From Bimuria novae-zelandiae CBS 107.79 (taxonomy: Eukaryota; Ascomycota; Dothideomycetes; Pleosporales; Didymosphaeriaceae), in the NCBI GenBank assembly GCA_010015655.1, contig ML976764.1:161374-225373 (forward strand): a stretch of 64,000 nt of DNA, given 5' to 3'. Positions 22,499 to 32,743 of this stretch are shown piece after piece. Below the pieces are notes generated by a model, which was not told the origin of the DNA, made no database searches, and saw nothing but the letters and a program-made list of their open reading frames with translations. Position 1 is the first letter of the stretch, and each line of letters starts with the position of its first letter. Position numbers and translations under genes: made by a program.

Positions 22499-24379
22499 TC
22501 ACAACCCCTCACTCCTCCCAGGCCACGCATCCACCAAGCCCTCCCAAACCCTCACCTCTCCAAACTCAACCTCCCCGCCCTCAACGAAGAACCCAACGTC
22601 CGTGCTATCCTCATACCAGCTCCTTACCCACGTACTCACCGCAAACCGCTCGTTAGCATGGACCTCAACAACGCCCCCATCTACGACTATAGTGAGATTT
22701 AAAGTCTCGATGCTGGTTCCATTCCCACCCGGGATATCGAACAAGCGCAGCTTCCCTACTTCGTCATCAGAGAGGATACCAGGCGTCGTCGCAGCCGCAG
22801 CCGAGCTATTGGAGCGATCGATGACGAGGCTCTCGTTCGAGAACTGGTAGTATATGTCTGTGCGCTCGTTTGGACCTGAGAGGATGGAGAGGCCGGCTTT
22901 CAGGGCGTGGTTGGTGCGGGAGGGGAAGGTGAGGGATGCGGTGAGGAGGTAGTGTTTGGTGCTGGGGCTCTGGTCGAATGGCTGGCTCGACGACAGTGTA
23001 CCTCCAGACTGGGTGATAGTGTTTGTGGCATTCTGTTGGAAGGCGGCGAGGGGCTCTTTGGCAATTCGTTGCCGAAGGGTCGCGAGTGTGAGGGTGCCGT
23101 TGGTGTGCTGCGAATCGACTCTCCACGAACCTTTTTGCCATGCTAGGGGGGTGTTGGCGATGTTTATGTAGCCTACACTGAGCTCTCGAGGCAGGAGAAG
23201 CGAGCCAGTCCAGTTCTGCTGGGGAGTGGGAAAGTCAGATGTGCCGTAGAAGTCGCCTGTCAGCCACAGGTAGGTTATGAATCGGTCTGGCGCGTCGCTG
23301 CTCTGGCTGGCCTGTGAGGAGGATGGCAGGTGCTTCCCAGCGGCGGCGTAGGCGGAGCGTCCTGCGTCTAGCCTCCCTGCCATGGAGGGCACGAACTGCA
23401 GTTTGCCATCGACGAACTTGTTGGTCCCTGCGGCCCACAACATTTCTCTATTGTCGGACACCTGTGGTACTATCGGCGAATACGACCATTCAGCGCCGAG
23501 AGTGACGAACGTTTCGCCTGCTGCATTGTATCCTTCCGAGTCCAAGAAGAACACGTTTCCGACTTCGAAATTGAAGCCCCAGCGTCCGGCCCAACCAGCT
23601 TCGGTCCACGTCGTGTCGGCTTCCTCGCTCCACCACTGACCGAGATACTCCCAGGTTTCAAATTGCGGGTCTTGCTCATATTGTCTGTAAAGGAACAGGC
23701 TCGGGCCTTCGCCGTGTATTCCACCGGAGATGATGGTGTACCATGTGCCATTGCTACTGTCCAGTTCTTGATCAAACGTTGGGTTTTGGAAAACGAACGG
23801 GTCGCGGAATCCGGTTACGTTGTATGCGAAAGGCGGCCCTGGGATCACAGGGCCGTGCTCAAGCTTAGTAAAATTGCGTCCTCCGTCTATAGCAATAGCG
23901 AGCGATTGCGTCTCGCTCCCCTTCGTATATTTGATTGTCCACTGGATGGGCAAGTAGTTCACGCTGGTGTATAATAGTGTGGGGGTTCCGTTGATGCCCG
24001 CCTCGATGACGGATCCATCGAACACAGCAACGTGATCGTTGATTCCACCGGCGCGGATGAAGGGTTCTGAGTTTGGATTGAGGTCGGCATATGTAACCAA
24101 ATCGGAGGTTGTTGCTCCTGAAGCGCCTTCGTGCAGATAATTAACGTGGAAAAGGTGGGTATCCGGATCCGTGTAGTGCATTGCCGGATCTCCGATCTGA
24201 CCGTAAGCTGGTAATACGTGTGCCCGAGGCCGCCATGTATCAAACAATGATGCATTGGCCAGCGTAGTCAGGTTTGGCGGTGCAGAATTGTAGTCTGGAA
24301 TATTATTCTGGCGAGGGAGGAGCGGTTTGGCAGCCAAGGCCGCTGCGGTCGGCAGCACAAGTGAACCAGCAAGCTTCAT
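22499..24379 (-). CDS. secreted glycoside hydrolase family 32 enzyme (fructosyltransferase/invertase-like)
   Basis: A single exon of 626 residues. The ATG at 24379 was chosen over an upstream TTG because it begins a clean signal peptide (MKLAGSLVLPTAAALAA). GH32 catalytic elements are present: the nucleophile Asp in GQIGDPAMHY (about residue 64), the RDP motif in GFRDPFVF (192-194) and a likely acid/base Glu in FEVGNVFF (about 272). The sequence RPRAHVLPAYGQIGDP is typical of the fungal subgroup that includes fructosyltransferases and beta-fructofuranosidases. A C-terminal beta-sandwich with many N-glycosylation sites completes the protein. It would act on sucrose or fructans outside the cell. 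The split between hydrolase and transferase cannot be decided by eye. It is divergent from LEA1. Confidence 0.88.
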   Translation of the reverse strand: MKLAGSLVLPTAAALAAKPLLPRQNNIPDYNSAPPNLTTLANASLFDTWRPRAHVLPAYGQIGDPAMHYTDPDTHLFHVNYLHEGASGATTSDLVTYADLNPNSEPFIRAGGINDHVAVFDGSVIEAGINGTPTLLYTSVNYLPIQWTIKYTKGSETQSLAIAIDGGRNFTKLEHGPVIPGPPFAYNVTGFRDPFVFQNPTFDQELDSSNGTWYTIISGGIHGEGPSLFLYRQYEQDPQFETWEYLGQWWSEEADTTWTEAGWAGRWGFNFEVGNVFFLDSEGYNAAGETFVTLGAEWSYSPIVPQVSDNREMLWAAGTNKFVDGKLQFVPSMAGRLDAGRSAYAAAGKHLPSSSQASQSSDAPDRFITYLWLTGDFYGTSDFPTPQQNWTGSLLLPRELSVGYINIANTPLAWQKGSWRVDSQHTNGTLTLATLRQRIAKEPLAAFQQNATNTITQSGGTLSSSQPFDQSPSTKHYLLTASLTFPSRTNHALKAGLSILSGPNERTDIYYQFSNESLVIDRSNSSAAAATTPGILSDDEVGKLRLFDIPGGNGTSIETLNLTIVVDGGVVEVHANERFAVSTWVRSWYEDSTDVGFFVEGGEVEFGEVRVWEGLVDAWPGRSEGL

Positions 24380-24856
24380 ATTCAATCTTCAAGGAATAAG
24401 GGATGTACTATATCCTGCCTTCAACAAAAGGTTATTACTTAAGTCAAAGAGCACCCGAATAACTCTCCGTGTCGTCCAGGCTTCTGAGGTCGGTCGGTAG
24501 GATTCTCGGGCCTTCACGCAGTTGAGTGATGTCATTATGGGCGTAAAAGACGGGATAGTACTAGGTTCTGGTTGCTAACACGATGCTATAATGAAAATAT
24601 ATTCGCAGTGGAGTTACGCCGGGAGCTTGAACGTGCGGGAGATTGAGCTGTGGAGAAGAGCGGGGCGCTAGTTAGTCAGCAGCCTTGGCATTCATGTTTC
24701 TCTGGGATTTTGTCGACGCGTCTGAGCTCAAGCGTGCCGTTGCCGCAAACCCCACCCCACTTACCCACCGCCTGTATATTATTGCTTGCGCGAGCAGTTA
24801 AATAATTCGTATACCTTTTCAGAGCTCGCATCGAAGTAAAGCCAATCGCCGCCACA
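24380..24856. other. intergenic: divergent promoter region of GH32 and LEA1
   Basis: 477 bp between the two start codons. It is AT-rich in the middle. No supported gene, repeat or RNA is visible. Confidence 0.5.
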
Positions 24857-25803
24857 ATGAGGCTCACTACCGACTTGATCAACAACTCCCTTTCGTTCAT
24901 TAATTGTCTCACGGAACGTGAACTCGATCTTCGAGGTGCGTATGGAAAGAACAGGTGCTGCACTTGAAGAGCTGAATTGATATCAATATGTGTAAATCGC
25001 AGGCCACAAGATCTCCGCCATTGAGAACATGGGAGCGGCGCGCGACAACGATGCAATCGACCTGACCGACAACGATATTGCGCAACTGGGCAATTTCCCC
25101 CTGCAGCCCCGTCTGCGTACGCTCTTCCTCGCCCAGAACCGCATCTCGAATATTCAGGCCAACCTGAGCTCGAGCATCCCGAACCTCACGACACTCGTTC
25201 TTACCAAGAATAGGATCACCGAGCTCGCCGAGTTGGACCCGCTGGGCGGCTTCAAGAAGCTGGTGTATCTCACCTTGAAGGACAACCCAGTCACTGGCAA
25301 AGAGGTACGTGCAAATGCCTTCTGGCTCGCGACGGGCGCCTAATGTTGGCAAGGACGCGTGAACGCACCACAGTGTCGAGCTTCGCAGCCTCCATCCAGA
25401 AATGCACGAATGTCTGTCCTTTGCATAATTGTTGACCAATCTCTAGAACTACCGCTTATGGGTAATTTGGCTGTGTCCATCTGTCCGCTTCCTTGACTTC
25501 GCGAAAGTGCGAGACGTGGAGCGTCGTCAGGCGGCAGAGCTCTTCGGAACGGCGGAAGAGCCCTCGGAACTAGCAAGCAAGATTAAGGGCCAGAAGTCCA
25601 AAGGCTTCGTCGTACCAACCTTCACCAACGGCGCCGACACCCCGACGAAAGATCGGATCTGGACCGAGGAAGAGAAGAACAAGATGCGGGCTGCGATTAA
25701 GAACGCGAAGACTTTGGCGGAAATGGCGAGATTGGAGAAAGATTTTTCAGAGGGGCGGATACCGGCATATGTGCTTGAGGGTGGCGATCCTATGGAGGCC
25801 TAG
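24857..25803 (+). CDS. LEA1: U2 snRNP component A' (Lea1)
   Basis: Three exons, 24857-24935, 25003-25304 and 25447-25803, with introns of 67 and 142 bp, give 245 residues. The start MRLTTDLINNSLSFINCLTE, followed by ELDLRGHKI, is the conserved beginning of U2A'. Leucine-rich repeats follow (IDLTDNDIAQLGNFPLQPR, LRTLFLAQNRIS, TTLVLTKNRITELAEL, LVYLTLKDNPVTGKE), ending in the cap NYRLWVIWLCPSVRFLDFAK. The C-terminal helical part has VERRQAAELFG and a charged tail. Together with U2B'' it binds stem-loop IV of U2 snRNA in the spliceosome. The first intron splits codon 27. Length is normal for fungal orthologues. Confidence 0.95.
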
Positions 25804-25879
25804 GGATCTCGATTGGATCTGTGCCTGGTTCGATGCATGAAAAGATGGCAGTGCGGCAGGAAAATAGTCGCTGAGCGCG

Positions 25880-26107
25880 ATGATCAATTGTAGGGAATAC
25901 CCTTTTGAAGTTGGAAAGGGATTGAAGAGGGTTGGCGGATGTGAACAGTGTGTGTATCGGGATGGAATGGTGGTTTGGGCGAGGAAGGGTTTGGACGATG
26001 AGGATTTAGGCGATGAGGATTTAGGCGATGGAGCTTTCCCAATGGACGTCGCCATGTGCGATATCTGCCTAGAAGAAGAACGGATTCGCCGCTGGAGATT
26101 GATTTGA
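25880..26107 (+). CDS. possible small cysteine-containing protein
   Basis: A 75-residue open frame starting at ATG 25880, 77 bp after the LEA1 stop on the same strand. It has two CxxC pairs (GCEQC and MCDIC) that could bind zinc and a repeat of DEDLGDEDLGD encoded by a duplicated 15-bp unit. It could equally be part of the LEA1 3' untranslated region or a relic. I do not recognise the family. Confidence 0.3.
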   Translation: MINCREYPFEVGKGLKRVGGCEQCVYRDGMVVWARKGLDDEDLGDEDLGDGAFPMDVAMCDICLEEERIRRWRLI

Positions 26108-26778
26108 AGCCATTTACGCCTCGATATCCCGCTCATTGGTCTGGAGATTAACAGTGTGGAAAAAGCTGCATTATTGCGATTGAATAAAGTTTCTCCACAC
26201 TATCTCGCCGCCACACTGCCCGAACTTTCCGAAAAGTGACCGGTCACATGCAAGGGAAGTCGCGATGGGCGTACCAGTGTGCAACTTGCCAGGATTCTAT
26301 GATTCGATACTTTCTTAAATTTTTAATCTTTCACGTTGTCTTGTCCGATTCATTGTGTTCTAATCATAAAGCCCGACCTTCTAAGGCAAGCTGATCTGTA
26401 TTCCTCGGAGCCTGAGAGGCTCTTTATCGTTGCTAGACAGAGTCCGTCCTTGTTAACGACCTAATAGAGTCAGCCAGCCGCACTGACATACCCAATCCGG
26501 GTCGGTATGTGATGTACAAGGCTATCCATGCCGGCCTTCGAGTTGCCCAAAAACAACCACCCAGGTGATATCAGCAAACAATGGTATGGATACAGGAGGC
26601 TTGATGAATTTTACTCTCGATGTAAACATACGCGAGCAAACGCAGGTGTGTTCACCTTTTGCGAGTATAGATGTAGAATAAACTAACAACAACATCGTAC
26701 TCAAATACAAATTTTGTATCTTGTGCAGGCATAGCTTAGTATTGATCTCACGAATTCGATCATGAATACATCGTAGGG
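26108..26778. other. intergenic, no supported gene
   Basis: AT-rich DNA without recognisable coding or RNA features. Confidence 0.5.
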
Positions 26779-27641
26779 GTGTTCCGAAACTTATTACTTG
26801 TTAGCAGGCAGGTATATGAGGACAACAAGCTGTATTGTTATCTTCAGAAAGGAGTGAGGAGTCTCTCAAGTGGAGAGAGTGCAGGGAGAGTCTGTCAGGT
26901 CAATAGTCCGTGCACCTCAGTAGTACGTTCCATGTATACTACCTCTGACGTCAGTCACGTGGCTACATTACTCATAGCTATTCTTTGGTGTAATCCAGAA
27001 CTAGTTGATCGTATCGCTCACACGAGTGAATCATCTGTTGACGAAGACTTTTCCCGAAACTCCAGGTCTCTAGGAGCAGACTTCCACTTTAAGTTGGAGT
27101 ATCGTTCGCCGTCCTGGACTTGGGCAAATATGGACACAGCTATCACGCACGACAATGGCCTCGATTTTGGTTCACCAAAATCCTTTCTTGCAGACCAGGA
27201 AATCATCAGATCGTCGAAATCGATTGACGATACATACCACTACGGCAACGTCATTGGACTGATAAAATGTTCGGCCGATTAAATGAGCTTACACCTTTCT
27301 CCAGGGCAGCGGTATACCGTTGGGAAAGACCACAGACCTACCAGATAATTCCCATCGTGCGTTTGATGGAAGTGTACTGGCCAGCGTGGACACAAATTAG
27401 CTGTTCATCGTTCCGATCACGGCCACTGTCAAAGATAATGACTCGTTCAATATCTATAGGTTATACCTGACCATACAAGAGCTCGATCAAGGACCGAAGA
27501 TGCACTTCAGGAGAGTAGATTACCATACTAATTATGTCCAGGAAGGCGCGCCAGGGTCACTGCAAGTTGACGCTATGTCTGTCGACTACTTAATCGAGCA
27601 GATCTTCCGTACGCATATGGAGGAAACGAAAATAGTCTCGT
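26779..27641 (+). pseudogene. relic of a HET-domain (heterokaryon incompatibility-type) protein, C-terminal part
   Basis: An open frame from 26779 to 27282 carries YRSPSWTWANMDT, the signature found after the HET domain in fungal incompatibility-type proteins (RxPSWSWAS). It is followed by YHYGNVIGLIK in place of the family's YG.V..G.. segment. The frame then shifts near 27265 (GRLNELTPFS) and again near 27330. The rest (DLPDNSHRAFDG, LFIVPI, GPKMHFRRV) is in another frame and has a TAG in DTN*LFIVPI. The HET domain proper is not visible. The family usually mediates non-self recognition; this copy cannot make a full protein. The ends are approximate. Confidence 0.6.
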
Positions 27642-29854
27642 AATAATGCCCAGATGCAGAAGCCTTATTTGCGCTCTTAAGAACTGCGTCAACAGCACGT
27701 CAATCTTCCGTGGCTTAGCACGCCTCTTGAAGACTACATATGGAATGCTCTGGTCTGTAAGAAAGCTCCTCCCGTTCCATGTCGATCCATCTCCCGAACA
27801 GGATTGCCAACCCAAACGCGCTTTGCCGCGAAGACGGATCTCAATCCGGCGACTGGACTTCTGTAGGTATGTCCCAATACGAATATAAATCTGACGACGC
27901 TATTCGTCAGCTGCTATTTTCATTTACCCAACGTTCAGGACTGCTGGTTCCGCAAGACCGGGAAGCACACTACGCCACATTTCTGCGTGCTCTAGGCAAA
28001 TTGTTACCACTGGTTCTCGGTACTGTGCCCAAGACACCCTCCGTGCCGTACTAGGAAACAATCAAGCTAGAAATACTTCTCGTGAGCTGTGGCATACGCG
28101 ATATCGATACGACGCTGTGACGTCTAGGACGAATATGCAAGATCCCGATCTCAATTATCGTATGCTGTGGCTAGGAGATACGCGATCCATACAAACACGA
28201 AAAGTATTCTAAGCCCAGCTTGGAGATGGGTTTACAAGCACGCTTACCACACACTCTGCACAGCCGCCCTTCACTCAGCAGCGCTCAAGTCCGCGAGGCG
28301 CCATTCACGCAAGCTATTCCAACTCATCCTGCGGACCATCTTTCATGTACAGTGTTTCTTAGTGAGACTTCACCCCAAAGCCCGGTACTCACTCGTTATT
28401 CCAAGAATACATCGATTACGCATGCCACAGCATACGCCCTTTTTAGGAGCGGGGTGCCACGTTTTCCCTCAAGTGCTGCCTCGTGTCATACTACGCCTCA
28501 CCCAAGTCAACGGGCCAGGATCCGGAAGCCTGCAAAGCCATTTCTCTCTGCACTTGATCCACCCGCTCTCTGGGTCGCCTCCCTCATAGGGTCGGTCCGC
28601 CCGCAAGGATGCGCGTCAGAACGCTGTGCCATACACACGCACGCACGCACGTCTCGCCCTCCCTCTCCAATTCGTCTGCTATATTCACAATCCCTCTGCC
28701 GCGAGACGTGCATGTAAACCTTCTCGAGGATTTGGAAATGCCTGCTGGGGCAGAGTGGTCTGGATCACCTTGGGCAGAGTGCTGGGGAGTGAGTGTGGTC
28801 TTGTCTCGCAAACATGTGTACGATGCGGGTTCACAGCTCAAACACTCCCGTGACACCCAACCACACCCATACACAACAAAGACGAACCCACCAGTTCACC
28901 TTTCCCCATCCGTGCGCACACCCAACGGCCACGCACACGCCCACCACTATCCGCACCGCACCGCTGCCTTGCACACATAATATCCAGATCTGCAGCTTCC
29001 CTCCGCATATATCAATACAATTAACCCGCAAGGAGGGAATAAAGCAGCGTCTCCGGCTGTCTGATTGGTTGGTCTTGCGGCTATATTATGGAGCTAATGG
29101 GACTGGTGAGCCCGAGGGTAGGGGTGCAGAGGTGGCCGGCCGTTTCTGCGACCGCTATGGGTCGGCTCCATGCATGCACGTATGTGCAGTTAATATAGAG
29201 CCGGAGTCCGAGGACGCCGGTGAAGTGCTTACGAGTGCTTTGCTCACCATGTGCATCCTTGCAAGGACTAGACAGGCGTGGTGGATGTGTTTCTCAAATA
29301 AAGTACGTTTTGGCAGCCTTGCGAGGGTGTGTGCGCAAACGTCTGTGTGTAACGTGTGTAAGAGCGTTGGTTTGGATCGAGCTGCATGGTGGATGCATGC
29401 TGAGCACGCGAGCTTACGAGCATCCTCACATTAGCGATCCTAGCATAGCATCGTTCTCTCAAAATAGGCTGCCCCTCTCACCCATACTGGAAAATATGGT
29501 GCAGACCCCACTCCTCAGAGGTCCAGCAGCATGGCGTCGGGGTTGCTGAGCGCCCCTCCCCCTCTATGCTTAGACGTTTCTACTTCGAGCGGGCGGGGTG
29601 CCATTTCCCTCTCTGTATCCGGAAGGCGTGGAAGCGTACACCGCACGATGGATGCCCACATTGCTGATCCTTTCCCATCACCACGCCTCTGAACCCCGTA
29701 GGTAGGGTATTCGCAATTCAGGTTTTTAAAAATTCACATGAAGAAGGAAAATATCAGACCAGAGTGGCGGACGCTCCCGCCCACGTGCGCTCCACATTAG
29801 CCCAGCACTCCATTGGCTGGTCAGAGGAAATGGCGTGAACGGGGCGAGTCTGTG
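27642..29854. other. intergenic, no supported gene
   Basis: About 2.2 kb with overlapping short open frames in all frames and CACG/GCAC microsatellite-like stretches (28636-28655 region and 28850-28960). The part up to about 28050 may be additional decayed coding DNA after the HET relic (SFTQRSGLLVPQDREAHYAT), but no family could be assigned. No tRNA or other RNA is visible. Confidence 0.45.
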
Positions 29855-29913
29855 TTTTTATGGTGCGGCGGTAGCTCAGTGGTAGAGCAACGGGCTGCAC
29901 TGCATTTTTATGG
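29855..29913. repeat. pair of 9-bp direct repeats flanking the tRNA half
   Basis: TTTTTATGG occurs at 29855-29863 and at 29905-29913, bracketing 41 bases that hold the 5' half of a tRNA. The arrangement looks like a target site duplication around an insertion. Confidence 0.65.
29865..29901 (+). pseudogene. 5' half of a tRNA-Cys(GCA)
   Basis: The sequence folds as the first half of a tRNA: 7-base acceptor strand GCGGCGG, T8-A9, D stem GCTC/GAGC with loop AGTGGTA, base 26, anticodon strand ACGGG and a loop CTGCACT with anticodon GCA at 29897-29899. The promoter A box TAGCTCAGTGG is perfect. After the anticodon loop the match stops: there is no CCCGT partner, no T arm and no 3' acceptor strand, so it is not a working gene. 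An intron-containing gene was considered, but no second half was found downstream. Confidence 0.7.
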
Positions 29914-30777
29914 AGCTGGAGCTGTGCCTGAGGCCCGCACGCTCGTGGGAGTGGGGCGGCGATCTCGGAATCGGCAGTTGTGACTTCTACTCGGTAGCGC
30001 GTCTAATAGCCATATTCGAGGGTGGGAAAACGCATGTACATACCTGAGGAGTGGTGAGCACCATGTGCATGATGAATACTCGCAAGAGGGACAAGGTAGC
30101 AGCATATCATGCTCGTGAGTCCGAGCCTGCAAACACCACGTACGCATGGGCGAGTCCACATAAAGAGAAGAAATGAATTATTTTCATAGAAGTTAGAAAA
30201 TGATGCGATGTAGAGGTAGTCAGTAAAGTAGAAGAAAAAAAGATAACAAGGAAAAGTAACTGCATGGGAAATTTCTTTTCCGATAGCAGAACATGCCACT
30301 CCACGCCTCCTCCTCCTTCATCGTGTGCAGCATCCCAGGACGTTAAGGAAATACAACTCGGTACGATGCCAGTAAAACAGTAGGAAATGAAGTCTAGAGG
30401 GCGCGGGTGCGCGCACGTCGTGGAAATGCGGAGCAACAGTGGTACTCCTGATCGAAGAAGCATCGTTGAGCCCGTACGCGAGTCCTAGCACCGCAGCAAA
30501 TGAATATCCGTGACCGTGACAACACCAAACCGTGAACATGCGCGAGCCCTAAGAGTTCAAGTCGGAGAAGAGTAAAAGGGCGGTCCTTTCTTGGATTGCC
30601 AGAACCGGACCCTCGGGGTGCGAGTTAAAGCGGCAGTACGTGCTAGAGGTAGGTATCAATGTGTTTTTCATCCTCTTGGGCCTCAAATGAAAGGCGACGG
30701 CACATCTTGGGCGACGCCGGCGCCGGAGGCCACTGGAATCTCTCTTCATCATCTACGCTTCTTGACGCGTCCGTTTC
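29914..30777. other. intergenic: 3' flank of ras1
   Basis: Holds the expected 3' untranslated region of ras1. Open frames at 30003-30463 (-) are not supported by any domain. No RNA gene is visible. Confidence 0.5.
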
Positions 30778-31598
30778 CTACATGACCACGCACCCGCAGC
30801 AGCCCTTCTTCTCCTCGCCGCCGTCTTCGACCCCCATCTTCGATACGCCGTTCTGCTGACTGCCTGAGGTCGCGCCCTGGTACGAGGACATCTCCTTGTT
30901 GTATCTGCGGATTTCCCGGACGATATCGTAGAATGCGTTGTCAACGTTGATCCGGGACTTAGCCGAAGTCTCGATGAATTTGCAGCCGAATTGCCGTGCG
31001 AGATTCTGGCCCTCTGGAGATGGGGAGTTAGTACTGCATGCCACGGCGCTGGGATGGGGTTTGATGGTGAGACATGACTTAGCGGTACGCACCTTGTGTT
31101 GACACCTGCCGCTCGCCGTCGAGATCGCACTTGTTGCCGACCACAATCATGGGAAAGTAGTCCTTGTCCTTGACCCGGAGAATCTGCTGCTGGAACGTCA
31201 TGATCTCCTCGAACGACTGGCGGTCGGTTATCGAGTAGACGAGCAAGAAGCCCTCGCCCGTCCGCATGTACTGCTCGCGCATGGCCGAGTACTCCTCCTG
31301 GCCGGCTGTGTCGAGCACGTCGAGCAGCGCGACCTCGTCGTCGATGACGCACTGCTTGCGGTATGAGTCTGCACGCGTGAGCCTCAGTTGCGCATCTCGG
31401 ACAGCTGCTGCCGCGACTTACCTTCGATGGTTGGGTCATATTCGTCGACGAAGTGGGACTGGATGAGTTGGATGGTCAAGCACGATTTTCCAACGCCGCC
31501 GCCGCCGACTACCACCAGCTTGTATTCTCGGAGGAACTACGCGGTCAGCGACACTGCTCACAGGGAGCGGGCGTAGAGATGCACACCTTTGATGCCAT
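30778..31598 (-). CDS. ras1: Ras-family small GTPase (Ras1)
   Basis: Four exons, 31598-31587, 31536-31422, 31368-31093 and 31013-30778, give 212 residues. Introns are 50, 53 and 79 bp. The first exon encodes only MASK. The joined protein has the P-loop [10 protein letters not shown], switch [15 protein letters not shown], switch [26 protein letters not shown] and ETSAK. The tail ends in [10 protein letters not shown]: the CaaX box CVVM for farnesylation, with upstream cysteines for palmitoylation. It would be a plasma-membrane switch for growth, polarity and cAMP/MAPK signalling. The glycine in place of alanine at the position of human residue 11 is common in fungal Ras1 and is not the activating G12 change. 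The start is fixed by the short first exon. Confidence 0.96.
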
Positions 31599-32743
31599 TG
31601 TGCGGATTAGATTTATTCACGCTGTACCGGGGCTATCACTGCGCGCGGTTTCGCAGGAGATCCTGAAGGAGACGGACACGGAAGGCGCAGCGGCGATCCA
31701 AGGGAGACAGGTGCAGGTGCAGGTCCGCGGTGGGTGCAGGGCAGGAGCAGCAATTGGAGTCGCTTTCGAGACGCAGGCTGGGGGCGGTTCTTTGACAACG
31801 GTTGACTTCACTTGGGTTACAGTCACGGTGAATGGAGAGAGACGGGGGAGGTCGACTTCAGTGCTCCGGCAGCAAAAACGACTGGCCTGGGGCCCTGCGC
31901 CTTTGAGAAAGGCTAGGTAGGCCGGACTAACGCTGATTCGTAGCCACCATAGCGCGGTGCAGGCGACGGCACCTGCGCGCGCGAACTGAGTGCCCGTCCC
32001 CACGAATCGCGGCCGGCGAGAGGCCTGAGCACAAAGTGCCACTGGCGGGCGCGTTAAGAGTAGTGGACGCGTGCAGCGCGTCCCTAACAGCGGTTCAAGC
32101 GGCGCTTCTGGAGCGTTGCCAGCTTCGCCTCACACCCAGCGTGCCCACACAAGGACAGGACGGCGTCGAGGGCAGGGCGAACGAATAGCGCTTAGCCCGA
32201 GGGGGGATTCCTCCTGAACACCGGCAGGAACGTCTGCACGCGCGGGACGACGACGCCAGTGCCATCTGGTTCTGGACTACATTCGCACTCTGCAGATGCA
32301 GCTCCGATCACCTGACCCTCCGTTCCATGCGGGTGCGAAAACGTCGGGTTGCACAAGCGGGGCGGAGACATGCAGAACCGCCTTGATGCATCACGGTTTC
32401 CACGCGGGCGGTTCAAGCGAGCCTTTGTTTTTACGTAGCCCGTTCCGCAAAGGGCAGGCTTGGGTCCATTGGAGCATCAAACATAATTCGAGCCATCTTC
32501 CTGCAGATCACCACCGCGCCGCTGTCGTGTCTTTGAGATAAGCTCGGCGCGTTGCTGCGTGGTCGAGGCACGGCAGCTTTCCACGGGCCTTCGAGAAGCC
32601 CAGTCTGACAGCCCGCTCTAATTTCTGCGAGTCATCTCCCACCTCCCAACTTCGTCCATGTTTCTCTGAACGCCCCTCTCAATATTTTAGATTTACACAT
32701 TCATGATCCAGCCTAAGGCACGCTGACAATCAATCACTCAGCC
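31599..32743. other. intergenic upstream of ras1
   Basis: The promoter side of ras1 and the 3' flank of the molybdopterin-binding-domain gene. Overlapping open frames on both strands show no domain. No RNA gene or repeat is visible. Confidence 0.5.

Noticed and set aside
28167..29434. Long overlapping open frames on both strands
   Set aside because: Frames overlap each other in low-complexity CACG-rich DNA, with no domain, splice sites or good start.
29865..30566. A complete tRNA gene with a long intron (A box at 29872; a B-box-like AGTTCAAGTC near 30552)
   Set aside because: The possible B box is about 690 bp away, there is no matching anticodon stem partner, and no acceptor strand follows it.
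30778..31598. An activating Ras mutation from the GGGG P-loop
   Set aside because: The extra glycine is at the position of human residue 11; the residues equivalent to 12, 13 and 61 are normal and fungal Ras1 proteins commonly have this sequence.
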